A DNA stretch of 64,000 bases from Klenkia brasiliensis. Lineage in GTDB: Bacteria > Actinomycetota > Actinomycetes > Mycobacteriales > Geodermatophilaceae. The stretch covers positions 62,001 to 126,000 of the forward strand of contig NZ_FNCF01000006.1 of NCBI RefSeq assembly GCF_900100695.1, in the 5' to 3' direction. A model generated the notes under the pieces. It was not told where the DNA came from and made no database searches. It saw only the letters and a list, made by a program, of their open reading frames with translations. Made by a program: the position numbers and the translations under genes. Shown piece after piece: positions 51,512 through 59,016 of this stretch; the stretch's first letter is position 1, and every line of letters begins with the position of its first letter.

Positions 51512-52782
51512 GTGCGCACCGGGCCGGGCGGGGTCAGCGGTCCCTCGAACCGGACGGTGACCCGGCCCAGGCCGCTGCCCCACACCCACCCGCTGCCCAT
51601 CTCGGCGTGGGCGACGTCCTGCCCGGGGTGCCACGAGCGCGACTGCGGCGCCGGGGTCTCCTCCTCGTCCTCCTCGGTGTCGATGACGACCGGGGCCTCG
51701 TCGGGGGCGAACAGGTCGCCCTGCACGTAGGTGGCCAGGGCCGAGACGCCGACGCCGAGCAGCCGGACCCCGCCGGTGCGGTCGATGCCGGCCAGCAGCC
51801 GGGTGGCGACGTCGGTGACGGTGCGGGCGTCGTCCACCGGCTGGGGCAGGGTCTGCGAGCGGGTGAGGGTGGTGAAGTCGTAGCGGCGGAACTTCAGCGT
51901 CACCGTGCGGCCCGCCGTCCCCTCCTTCTGCAGCCGGGCGACCACCCGGTCGGCCAGCCAGCGGATCTCGCTCTGCAGCCGGCCCAGGTCGGTCAGGTCG
52001 GTGGCGTAGGTGCGCTCGGCGGAGACGCTCTTGGCCTCCCGGTCGGGGACGACGGGCCGGTCGTCCAGCGCCCGGGCCAGCCGGAACAGGCCGGTGCCGT
52101 GCGCCTGGCCGACCAGGGCGACCAGGTCGGTCAGCGACCGCTCGTGCAGGTCGCCGACGGTGCGGACCCCGACCGCGGACAGCCGGTCGCCGGTCGCCGG
52201 CCCCACCCCGGGCAGCGAGCGCACCGGCAGCGGGTGCAGCACGTCCAGCTCCGACCCCGCGGGGACGACGAGCAGGCCGTCGGGCTTGTCCAGCTCGCTG
52301 CCGATCTTGGTCATCGTCTTGGACGACCCGATGCCGACCGAGCCGCGGACTCCGCCGGTGGCGGCATGGATGCGCTCCTTGAGGTCCCGGGCCAGCGCGG
52401 TCAGCCCCGCCACGGACAGGTCGTGGTCCCCCGCGGCCAGATCGACGTAGGCCTCGTCCACGCTGACCTGCTCGACCAGCGGCGAGAGCTCGCGCAGCAG
52501 GTCCATCACCACCCGCGAGGTGACGGAGTAGGCGGCGAACCGGCCACCGAGGAACGCCGTCCCCGGTGGGCAGCGGCGGCGGGCCTCCGCGGTGGACATG
52601 GCGCTGCGGGCGCCGTAGGCGCGGGCCTCGTAGGAGGCGGTGGAGACCACCCCGCGCCCGCCCGTGCCGCCGACCACCACCGGCCGGCCGCGCAGGGAGG
52701 GCTTGTCGCGCTGCTCGACCGCGGCGAAGAACGCGTCCAGGTCCAGGTGCAGCACGCTGGCCTCGGATCGCATCCCCTGCAT
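51430..52782 (-). CDS. dinB: DNA polymerase IV (Y-family)
   Basis: This translesion polymerase has about 450 residues. Palm motifs HLDLDAFFAAVEQ and SVDEAYVDL carry the catalytic acidic residues; ARAYGARSAMSTAEARRRCP (fingers) and the GVGPATGDRLSAVGV helix-hairpin-helix (thumb) follow. The little-finger domain is complete. After it comes an extra segment of about 65 residues (RSWHPGQDVAHAEMGSGWVWG...), seen in a subset of actinobacterial DinB proteins and of unknown role. The start could be 52782 (MQGMRSEAS) or 52773. It is divergent from the methyltransferase gene with 9 bp between. Confidence 0.92.
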   Translation of the reverse strand: MQGMRSEASVLHLDLDAFFAAVEQRDKPSLRGRPVVVGGTGGRGVVSTASYEARAYGARSAMSTAEARRRCPPGTAFLGGRFAAYSVTSRVVMDLLRELSPLVEQVSVDEAYVDLAAGDHDLSVAGLTALARDLKERIHAATGGVRGSVGIGSSKTMTKIGSELDKPDGLLVVPAGSELDVLHPLPVRSLPGVGPATGDRLSAVGVRTVGDLHERSLTDLVALVGQAHGTGLFRLARALDDRPVVPDREAKSVSAERTYATDLTDLGRLQSEIRWLADRVVARLQKEGTAGRTVTLKFRRYDFTTLTRSQTLPQPVDDARTVTDVATRLLAGIDRTGGVRLLGVGVSALATYVQGDLFAPDEAPVVIDTEEDEEETPAPQSRSWHPGQDVAHAEMGSGWVWGSGLGRVTVRFEGPLTPPGPVRTYAVDDPALVPAEPPDWRGTEDQKSRS

Positions 52783-52791
52783 GATGCCCGG

Positions 52792-53409
52792 ATGAGCGAG
52801 CACGCGAGCTGGGCCGCCATCACGGCCGAGGACCCCGCCCACTCCCAGTGGTACGTCGACCGCTTCCGCGGCCTGGCGGCCGAGGGCGCCGACCTGGACG
52901 GCGAGGCACGGCTGGTCGACGCGATGCTGCCCCGCGGCTCCCGGGTGCTGGACGCCGGTTGCGGCCCGGGCCGGGTCGGCGGCGCCCTGCACCGCGCCGG
53001 GCACTCCGTGACCGGGGTGGACGGCGACCCGGTGCTGGTGGCCGCCGCGGAGGCCGACCACCCCGGCCCGCGCTGGCTGGTCGACGACCTGACCACCGTC
53101 GACCTGGGCGAGACCTTCGACGCGGTGGTCTGCGCGGGCAACGTGATCACCTTCGTGGAGCCGGCGCTGCGCCGCGACGCGCTCACCCGGCTGCGCGCCC
53201 ACCTGGTGCCCGAGGGCCGGATGGCCATCGGTTTCGGCGACCACCGCGGCTACGGGTTCGCCGAGTTCCGGGCCGACGCCGCGGCGACCGGCTGGGCGGA
53301 GGACGTGCTGCTGTCCACGTGGGACCTGCGCCCCTTCGCCGCGGACTCGACCTTCCTGGTCGCCCTCCTCAGACCAGCTGCAGCGCCCGCTCCGCCCGGC
53401 CGAGGGTGA
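52792..53409 (+). CDS. Class I SAM-dependent methyltransferase
   Basis: This 205-residue Rossmann methyltransferase has motif [14 protein letters not shown], the acidic motif [13 protein letters not shown], motif [18 protein letters not shown] and the late strand [13 protein letters not shown]. The substrate is not assignable. The first residues ([19 protein letters not shown]) match a common actinobacterial group. The 3' end overlaps the convergent NAD-kinase-like gene by 41 bp. Confidence 0.87.
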   Translation: MSEHASWAAITAEDPAHSQWYVDRFRGLAAEGADLDGEARLVDAMLPRGSRVLDAGCGPGRVGGALHRAGHSVTGVDGDPVLVAAAEADHPGPRWLVDDLTTVDLGETFDAVVCAGNVITFVEPALRRDALTRLRAHLVPEGRMAIGFGDHRGYGFAEFRADAAATGWAEDVLLSTWDLRPFAADSTFLVALLRPAAAPAPPGRG

Positions 53410-54247
53410 CCCGCTGGCCCCAGGTGAGGGTCAGGTGGTCCTCCTCCAGGCCGTCGCCGAAGGCCACCAGGCGGTCGCTCTCCACGGTCACCGCCAGCTC
53501 CTCGCCGGCCCCCAGCAGGCCCTCGGTGCAGGTGGTGCCGGTGACCGGCGAGGGCCAGGCCTCCCGCACGAACCAGGCCAGCGCGGGGTCGGTCGGGCCG
53601 GGCAGCGCGAGCCCGCTGCGCCGCTCCAGCGCCGCTGACCGGCACCACCCGGTGGCACCGGTGCCGGTCGACACCAGCAGCCCGGACGACGCCTGCCGCT
53701 CCGGCTCGGCCCCGGGCGCCTGCAGCCGGTAGCGGGCGGTCTGGTGGGTCGGCTGACCCAGGTAGACCTCGTTGAGCGCGGTCAGCTCCTGCCCGTCGTC
53801 GGTCCGGGCCCGCACCATCGTGCGGGCCTGCGTGCGGTGCCGGGCGGCGAGCAGCTCGTTGACGTCGGCGGGCCGGTGCCGGACCAGCACGCCGGCGTTG
53901 CGGCCGGGCTCGGGGTCCACGCCGACCACCGGCTGGCCGACGAGGTACTTGGCCACGTTGGCGACCAGCCCGTCCTGCCCGACCACGAGGACGACGTCGT
54001 CGGGGGCGAAGAGGAACCGCGGCAGGTCGGCGCGCTCCACGCTGCCCCGCCGCCAGTTCAGCGGCACCTGCGCCAGCGCGGTGGCGACGGCGGCCCGCTG
54101 GGCGGCGTCGTGCGCGGCGACCTCCTCGACGTCGCGGCCGCGGCTGCGCAGGAAGAACGCGGCCTGCCCGCGGGTGCCGTGCCGGGCCACCAGCTCGGTG
54201 AGCTCGGTGGCCCGGTGCACCAGCACCACGCGGGGGGCCAGGCTCAT
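53369..54247 (-). CDS. NAD-kinase-like protein with altered active-site motifs
   Basis: This 292-residue protein has the fold landmarks of NAD kinase but with changed key motifs. The GGDG box reads GQDG (residues 90-93, in [15 protein letters not shown]). [20 protein letters not shown] and ALNEVYLGQ (Asn159-Glu160) keep the central elements. The substrate loop, normally TPTGSTAY, reads STGTGATGW (193-201). It could be an active kinase for NAD(H) or a related nucleotide, or a binding pseudo-enzyme. It is downstream of an SPFH gene and part of the NrtR-flanked module. Confidence 0.75.
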   Translation of the reverse strand: MSLAPRVVLVHRATELTELVARHGTRGQAAFFLRSRGRDVEEVAAHDAAQRAAVATALAQVPLNWRRGSVERADLPRFLFAPDDVVLVVGQDGLVANVAKYLVGQPVVGVDPEPGRNAGVLVRHRPADVNELLAARHRTQARTMVRARTDDGQELTALNEVYLGQPTHQTARYRLQAPGAEPERQASSGLLVSTGTGATGWCRSAALERRSGLALPGPTDPALAWFVREAWPSPVTGTTCTEGLLGAGEELAVTVESDRLVAFGDGLEEDHLTLTWGQRVTLGRAERALQLV

Positions 54248-54269
54248 TCCGCGCTCCGCGCAGGCCCGC

Positions 54270-55268
54270 TCACCGATCGGTCCCGAGCGTGGCCAGCAGC
54301 CCCGTGAGCACGTCCGGCGTGACCGTGATGCTCTGTATCTGCGGCAGGTTCGAGGCCAGCTGCCGCAGGGCCAGCGCGTGCACAATCTCCACCGGCATGT
54401 CCACCCAGACGGCCCACTCGGCCCGGTTGGCCGCACCGCGGGCCTCGCCCTGCACCCGGGTGCGCTCGGCCTCCACCGCTGCTGCGGCCCGGTCGCGGCG
54501 GGCCTTGGACTCCGCGGCGACCTCGGCGGCGGCCGCGGCGTTCTCCGCCTCCCGGCGGGCGTTGACGCCGCGCTGGCCGACCAGCTCCTCCTCGCGGCGG
54601 GCCAGCTCGACCTGGTTGGCCAGTTCGTTCTCGCTGATCGCCCGCTCCCGCTCCACCGCGGTGGCCCGCCGGGCGTAGGTCGCGGCGTCCGCCTCGGCCT
54701 GCACCCGCTCGCGGGTCGGCGTCCGCAGGGCGCGCTCGACCTCGGGCTCGGGCCGGATCGCGACCACCCGGACGTCGACCACGGCGATGCCGGTCTCGGC
54801 GAGCCGGGCGTCGGCGGCCAGGCCGGCGGCCACCGCGTCGCGCACCGGACCCACACCGGCGGTGAGCGAGGTGGTCAGGCCGGTGCCGGCCAGCAGGTCG
54901 ATGGCGTGCTGCTGCGCCGACTCGGTGAGCAGCCCGGCGACCTGCTCCAGCGGCGTGCCGCGCCACCGGCCGGTGTCGGGGTCCACGGAGAAGTCGACCC
55001 GGCCGACGGCCAGCGCCGGGTCGGCGAACCGGAAGGTGAGCGTCATCTGCACGGTGACGTCCTGGAAGTCCGCCGTCCGGGCGTGGAACAGCAGCGGCAG
55101 CTCCCGGTCGTCGACCGGGACCTCGCTGAGCACGGCCGACAGCGGGCGGAACCAGAAGCTGGCGCCGGTCCCGCCGTGCCGGAGCCGGCCGGCGGTCACG
55201 TGCTGCACGTAGGCGGTCGCCGAACCACGCAGGTGGCGGGCGAAGGGGTAGCGGGCGATGTCGGCCAC
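54270..55268 (-). CDS. Soluble SPFH/band-7 domain protein
   Basis: This 332-residue protein has an SPFH domain (about residues 30-190) followed by a charged coiled coil ([36 protein letters not shown]) and a short C-terminal domain. Unlike the flotillin at 46264-47796 it has no N-terminal membrane helix; the start [15 protein letters not shown] is hydrophilic. The GTG at 55268 is led by GAGGAGGACGTC. It is the first gene of a two-gene operon with the NAD-kinase-like protein, divergent from the NrtR-like regulator. Confidence 0.85.
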   Translation of the reverse strand: MADIARYPFARHLRGSATAYVQHVTAGRLRHGGTGASFWFRPLSAVLSEVPVDDRELPLLFHARTADFQDVTVQMTLTFRFADPALAVGRVDFSVDPDTGRWRGTPLEQVAGLLTESAQQHAIDLLAGTGLTTSLTAGVGPVRDAVAAGLAADARLAETGIAVVDVRVVAIRPEPEVERALRTPTRERVQAEADAATYARRATAVERERAISENELANQVELARREEELVGQRGVNARREAENAAAAAEVAAESKARRDRAAAAVEAERTRVQGEARGAANRAEWAVWVDMPVEIVHALALRQLASNLPQIQSITVTPDVLTGLLATLGTDR

Positions 55269-55290
55269 GACGTCCTCCTCGGTTCGATGT

Positions 55291-55303
55291 CGTCATCGCG
55301 ACG
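55291..55303. promoter_or_regulatory. NrtR-type operator, SPFH-proximal
   Basis: CGTC-ATCGC-GACG is a dyad with the same CGTC-N5-GACG pattern as the second site at 55325-55337. A TATCGT -10-like element for the SPFH gene overlaps it on the minus strand. Confidence 0.65.
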
Positions 55304-55324
55304 ATAAGTAGGTGACCTCCTTGT

Positions 55325-55337
55325 CGTCAAGATGACG
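55325..55337. promoter_or_regulatory. NrtR-type operator, regulator-proximal
   Basis: CGTCA-AGA-TGACG is a perfect 5-bp dyad of the CGTC-N5-GACG type, ending 1 bp before the -10 element (55339-55344) of the regulator gene. The two operators are 34 bp apart centre to centre. Confidence 0.7.
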
Positions 55338-55338
55338 T

Positions 55339-55344
55339 TAGGGT
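55339..55344 (+). promoter_or_regulatory. Predicted -10 element of a leaderless transcript
   Basis: TAGGGT ends 6 nt before the GTG of the NrtR-like gene, adjacent to its operator; no ribosome site is present. Confidence 0.45.
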
Positions 55345-55350
55345 GGCGGC

Positions 55351-56022
55351 GTGGCCCACCCCCCGTTCGCGGTGACCGTCGACCTGGTCGTGCTGACCGT
55401 GCGCGCCGACGAGCTGTGCGTGCTGCTGGTGCGCCGCGGTGAGGAGCCCTTCCGCGGTCGGGACGCCCTGCCCGGCGGGTTCGTCCTCCCCGACGAGGAC
55501 CTGGCCACGGCGGCCGCCCGCGAGCTGGCCGAGGAGACCGGGCTGGCGGTGGGGCACCTGGAGCAGCTGGCCTCCTACGGCGACCCCGGCCGCGACCCCC
55601 GCCAGCGGGTGGTCACCGTCGCCCACCTGGCGCTGGTGCCCGACCAGCCGGTGCCGACGGCGGGCTCCGACGCCGCGGAGGCACGCTGGGTGCCGGTCGC
55701 CGACGCCCGCGGGTTGGCGTTCGACCACGACCGGGTGCTCGCCGACGGCGTGGAGCGGGCCCGGGCGAAGCTGGAGTACACCGCACTGGCGACCGCGTTC
55801 TGCCCGCCGACGTTCACCGTGGCCCAGCTGCGCCGGGTCTACGAGGTGGTGTGGGGCCGGGCGCTGGACCCCCGCAACTTCCACCGCAAGGTCACCGGCG
55901 CCCCCGGTCTGCTGGCGCCGACGGGGGAGACCACGACCCGGGACGGCGGCCGCCCGGCGCAGCTGTACCGCCGCGGACCGGCCGAGCAGCTGCACCCGCC
56001 CCTGCTCCGCGCCGACACCTGA
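55351..56022 (+). CDS. NrtR-like regulator: Nudix domain plus winged helix
   Basis: This 223-residue protein has the NrtR architecture. Residues 8-140 form a Nudix domain with an intact Nudix box (G43, E49, R57-E58, E61-E62, G64), although many NrtR proteins have lost it. Residues 147-223 form the winged helix (FTVAQLRRVYEVVWG, ALDPRNFHRKV, RPAQLYRRG). NrtR repressors sense ADP-ribose and control NAD synthesis genes. Here the divergent partner is SPFH plus NAD-kinase-like, with two dyads between, so it probably controls that operon and itself. An intact box leaves open hydrolysis of the effector. Confidence 0.87.
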   Translation: MAHPPFAVTVDLVVLTVRADELCVLLVRRGEEPFRGRDALPGGFVLPDEDLATAAARELAEETGLAVGHLEQLASYGDPGRDPRQRVVTVAHLALVPDQPVPTAGSDAAEARWVPVADARGLAFDHDRVLADGVERARAKLEYTALATAFCPPTFTVAQLRRVYEVVWGRALDPRNFHRKVTGAPGLLAPTGETTTRDGGRPAQLYRRGPAEQLHPPLLRADT

Positions 56023-56394
56023 TCAGCCGGTGCGCAGCCGCGGTGGGGCCATGACCCGCCAGGCGTCCTCGACCAGCTCGGCCAGCAGGGCCGGGTCGAC
56101 GTCGTCCAGCCGGACCAGGACGGCGGGGTGGCCGTCGAAGTGCGGGATGGTGAAGCAGACCTCGGGCTCGGCGGCCAGCAGCTCGGCCTTGCCGCCCTCG
56201 CCGTCCACCCGGACGCCCATGATCTCCCCGTCCGGGGCGGCCTCCCCCAGGTCGGCCCGGTCCTTCTTCCCCAGCGGCCGGACCCAGACGAAGGTCTTCC
56301 CGGCCACCTTCCAGCACCGGTTGCCCCAGGTGGTGCCCTCCGCGACCGACGGCAGACCCGTGGCCACCCGCTCGACGTCGTCCCAGGTGGCCAC
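56023..56394 (-). CDS. MmcQ/YjbR-family protein
   Basis: This 123-residue protein is of the MmcQ/YjbR fold (double-wing, CyaY-like). The sequence runs VATWDDVERVATGLPSVAEGTTWGNRCWKVAGKTFVWVRPL, CFTIPHFDGHPAVLVRLDDVD and LAELVEDAWRVMAPPRL; the last is the typical closing helix. The function is unknown, although DNA binding has been suggested for the fold. It abuts the convergent NrtR-like gene with no gap. The GTG at 56394 has a weak ribosome site. Confidence 0.87.
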   Translation of the reverse strand: MATWDDVERVATGLPSVAEGTTWGNRCWKVAGKTFVWVRPLGKKDRADLGEAAPDGEIMGVRVDGEGGKAELLAAEPEVCFTIPHFDGHPAVLVRLDDVDPALLAELVEDAWRVMAPPRLRTG

Positions 56395-56419
56395 GGGGCC
56401 ACCTTGGCGCGGTCGGGGG

Positions 56420-57256
56420 TCAGGGGGCAAGGGCCGCCCGGACGCGGTCGGCGACCTGGGCCATGGTGTCGCGGGCGCGCACCGGGTCCTCGGTGAGGAA
56501 GTAGTGGTCGACGCCGGGGGTGTCGTGGTGCCACACCTCGACCCCGGCCTCGCGCAGCCGCTGCGCGTACCGGACGCCGTCGGGGCGGAGCGTGTCGCGG
56601 CCGGCGGTGAGGACCAGCGCGGGGGGCAGGCCGGTCAGGTCGGGAGCCAGGAGCGGGGAGGCGTAGGGCTCCCGGCGGCGCTCGACGTCGGGGAAGTAGA
56701 CCCGGCGGACCAGCCCGCGCAGCGACGGCGAGATCATCCCGGCGCCGGCCGGGACCTCGGAGGCCATGTCGAGGGCCGGGATGCCGAGCACCTGCAGCGC
56801 CGGGGCGAAGGAACCCCGGTCCCGGGCCATCAGGGCGACCGCGGCCGCCATGCCGCCGCCGGAGGAGAACCCGCCCACGGAGGTGCGGCCGGAGCGCTGC
56901 GCCACCCACGCCGCCACGTCGTGGGCCTGCTCCTGGGCGACCGGGTAGGCGACGTAGGGGCCGGTGCGGAAGTCGACGTTGTGCACCACCGCGCCGGTGG
57001 TGGCGGCGAGGTAGCGGCACCACCAGTCGTCCATCTGCGGGAAGCGCATCAGCCACGCGCCGCCGTGCAGGTGCACGTGCGCCGTCGCGCCATGCCCGTA
57101 CACGTGCACCGGGACGTGCCCGTGCCGGGTGGGGACCCGCACGACGGTGGGCGCGGGCAGCTCGGAGCCCGCGAACCGCAGCTGCTCGCCGTAGCGGACG
57201 GTCCACCGCGCGGTCGCGTGCATCGCCATGGCCTGCAGCCGGTCGGTGATCCGCAC
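56420..57256 (-). CDS. Alpha/beta-hydrolase fold-3 esterase (HSL-like)
   Basis: This hydrolase of about 278 residues has the HSL-type oxyanion motif HLHGGAWLMRFP and the nucleophile elbow VGGFSSGGGMA, an Asp in LTAGRDTLRPDGV, and His in PGVDHYFLTED, completing the triad. Substrates are short-chain esters in most relatives. The start is uncertain: GTG at 57256 (VRITDRLQ) or ATG at 57229 (MAMHATARW). Confidence 0.88.
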   Translation of the reverse strand: MRITDRLQAMAMHATARWTVRYGEQLRFAGSELPAPTVVRVPTRHGHVPVHVYGHGATAHVHLHGGAWLMRFPQMDDWWCRYLAATTGAVVHNVDFRTGPYVAYPVAQEQAHDVAAWVAQRSGRTSVGGFSSGGGMAAAVALMARDRGSFAPALQVLGIPALDMASEVPAGAGMISPSLRGLVRRVYFPDVERRREPYASPLLAPDLTGLPPALVLTAGRDTLRPDGVRYAQRLREAGVEVWHHDTPGVDHYFLTEDPVRARDTMAQVADRVRAALAP

Positions 57257-57286
57257 GGCCGGTGTTCGTCGCGGGCGGCCGTGCGG

Positions 57287-57529
57287 ATGGGGTGGACCCT
57301 GCGCGTGAGCTACCTGCCCGACCCGGCGACCGTCTCCCGGCACGGCGAGCAGGAGGTCGCCGGGCAGACCCGCTTCGTGGCCACCGGGGCCCCAGACCCG
57401 CACGTGCACCGCACCTCCAGCGAGCACCTCCGCGGCATGGTCGAGCTGCGGGCCGACGGGCGGGTGCCGACCACCGAGGAGCTCGACGAGCTGGCCGCCC
57501 GCTACGACCAGCTCAACCTGCGGGACTGA
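57287..57529 (+). CDS. Small hypothetical protein
   Basis: This is an 80-residue ORF (MGWTLRVSYLPDPATVSRHG... ending ELDELAARYDQLNLRD). The coding pattern (high GC at third position, balanced charges, Glu/Asp-rich last helix) looks genuine, and it fills the divergent space between the esterase and the convergent VOC gene. I do not recognise the family. GTG at 57281 is an alternative start. The last 17 bp overlap the convergent gene. Confidence 0.6.
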   Translation: MGWTLRVSYLPDPATVSRHGEQEVAGQTRFVATGAPDPHVHRTSSEHLRGMVELRADGRVPTTEELDELAARYDQLNLRD

Positions 57530-58208
57530 CCCCGGGCCGGTCGCGGTCCTGCCAGGTGCACACGCACACCTCGTTGCCCTCCACGTCGGCCAGCACCCAG
57601 AACGCGCGCGCCGCGTCGTCGGACAGCAGCCGCCCGCCCGCCGCCAGCGCCGCGGCGACCCGGGCGGGCGCGACGTCGTGCGGCACGGTGATGTCCAGGT
57701 GGATGCGGTTGCGCTGCGGCCGGGCGGCGTCCATCTGCTGGAACCAGACCGCGGGCAGCCGGCCGGCGGGGTCGACCAGCGCGTCCTCGTCGCCGGGCTG
57801 GGGCACCAGGTCGAGCACGGCGGCCCAGAACGGGCGCACGGCCGGGATGTCCAGGGCGTCGACGGCGATCTCCAGCTCCTGCACGCCCGTCTCGCCCACC
57901 GGGTCGACCGGCCGGTCCACCAGCTCGGTGACCCGGCGGGCCAGGTCGACGTCGGTGGCGGTCACGACGCCGCGGGCCCGGTCCTGCAGGGCCAGCCGGA
58001 GCCGGTCGGGGCGCAGGTCGGCCCGCAGGTGCGCGTCGCCGTCGGGCCCGAGCTCGACGGCCACCGCGGTGAGCAGGCCGGCGCCCTCGGCCAGGGAGTC
58101 CAGCGGGACGGCGGTGACCAGCTCGCCGAGCAGCAACCGCCACCCGAGGGCGGCGACGGCGTCCTGGGCCTGGGTGCGGGTCAGCGCGGGGGAGTCCATG
58201 CCCCGCAT
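57513..58208 (-). CDS. Fusion of pterin-carbinolamine-dehydratase-like and VOC domains
   Basis: This is a 231-residue two-domain protein. Residues 10-105 resemble pterin-4a-carbinolamine dehydratase (GWRLLLGELVTAVPLDSL..., VDLARRVTELV) but lack the His-His-Pro catalytic motif, so the domain is probably a non-catalytic relic. Residues 110-225 form a VOC/glyoxalase domain (ELEIAVDALDIPAVRPFWAAVLDL, RIHLDITVPHD, DVEGNEVCVC) with His and Glu as possible metal ligands. The start at 58208 has GGAGG 11 nt upstream; 58199 is an alternative. Confidence 0.8.
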   Translation of the reverse strand: MRGMDSPALTRTQAQDAVAALGWRLLLGELVTAVPLDSLAEGAGLLTAVAVELGPDGDAHLRADLRPDRLRLALQDRARGVVTATDVDLARRVTELVDRPVDPVGETGVQELEIAVDALDIPAVRPFWAAVLDLVPQPGDEDALVDPAGRLPAVWFQQMDAARPQRNRIHLDITVPHDVAPARVAAALAAGGRLLSDDAARAFWVLADVEGNEVCVCTWQDRDRPGVSPAG

Positions 58209-58233
58209 GCTGCCCGGTGCCTCCGACAGCCCG

Positions 58234-58965
58234 TCAGCTCTCCTGCTCCCACAGCGCCCGGTGGTACCTGATCCGCTCGGCGTCGGGCTCGATGCCGTAC
58301 GCCGCGAAGAACTCCGGCTGGTGCCCCTCCCCGAAGTTCCAGTCCAGGCTGAGCGAGGCCACCGCCAGGTCGGCCCAGCGGTCGCCGACGCCGAGGTCGC
58401 CGAGGTCCACGTGGCCGACCCAGCGGCCGGCGTCGTCGACGAGGGTGTTGGGGGCGCAGGCGTCGCCGTGGACGACGACCGGGTCCGTGACCGGCGGACG
58501 GGGGCCGAGCCCCGGCGGGGTGCGCGCCGCCCAGCTCTCGCCGGCCCGGTCGGCGGGGACCACGTCGACCGGCAGCGCGTGCACGGCCCGCAGGCCGGTC
58601 GCGATGGCGGCGATGGCCTCGGACCGACGGGCCCGCCACCGGTCGCCCACCGCGTGCTCCCCGGGCAGCGGCGCGGCGAGCAGCCACTGCTGGTGGTCGT
58701 CGGCGCCGTGGTCGAGCAGGGCCGGGACGGGGTGCCGGCCGGCGAGCCAGCCCAGCGCGTCCCGCTCCCGGGCGAGGTCCGGGCCGGCCGGGCGCGGGCT
58801 CCACTTGAGGTACGGCCCGTCGCCGAGCCGGAAGGTCAGCCCGCCGAGCTCGTTGCGCCAGACCAGCTCCGCGGTCCCGTGCCGCTCCTGCAGCCCGAGG
58901 ACGACGGGCGGCACGCCCTCGGGCCCCAGGGTGTGGAACGCGGCCAGGTCGGCGAACTCGCTCAC
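58234..58965 (-). CDS. APH(3')-like aminoglycoside phosphotransferase family kinase
   Basis: This kinase of about 243 residues resembles aminoglycoside 3'-phosphotransferases. The catalytic loop is VVHGDACAPNTLVD (HGD...N) and the metal site HVDLGDLGVGDRWADLA; both correspond closely to APH(3') enzymes of the Streptomyces/Tn5 type. The N-lobe has LVWRNELGGLTFRL and YLKWSP (ATP Lys). Chromosomal copies in soil actinobacteria may act on other small molecules, so resistance is possible but not shown. GTG at 58983 is an alternative start. Confidence 0.83.
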   Translation of the reverse strand: MSEFADLAAFHTLGPEGVPPVVLGLQERHGTAELVWRNELGGLTFRLGDGPYLKWSPRPAGPDLARERDALGWLAGRHPVPALLDHGADDHQQWLLAAPLPGEHAVGDRWRARRSEAIAAIATGLRAVHALPVDVVPADRAGESWAARTPPGLGPRPPVTDPVVVHGDACAPNTLVDDAGRWVGHVDLGDLGVGDRWADLAVASLSLDWNFGEGHQPEFFAAYGIEPDAERIRYHRALWEQES

Positions 58966-59016
58966 CGGCCCATCACCGCACACCGGCGGCGCCGGGCGCC
59001 ACCGGGTTCGCAGGGA

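Noticed and set aside
53314-53327. GTCCACGTGGGAC-like palindrome in the methyltransferase gene
   Set aside because: It is an imperfect match to the parS core and lies in ordinary coding sequence.
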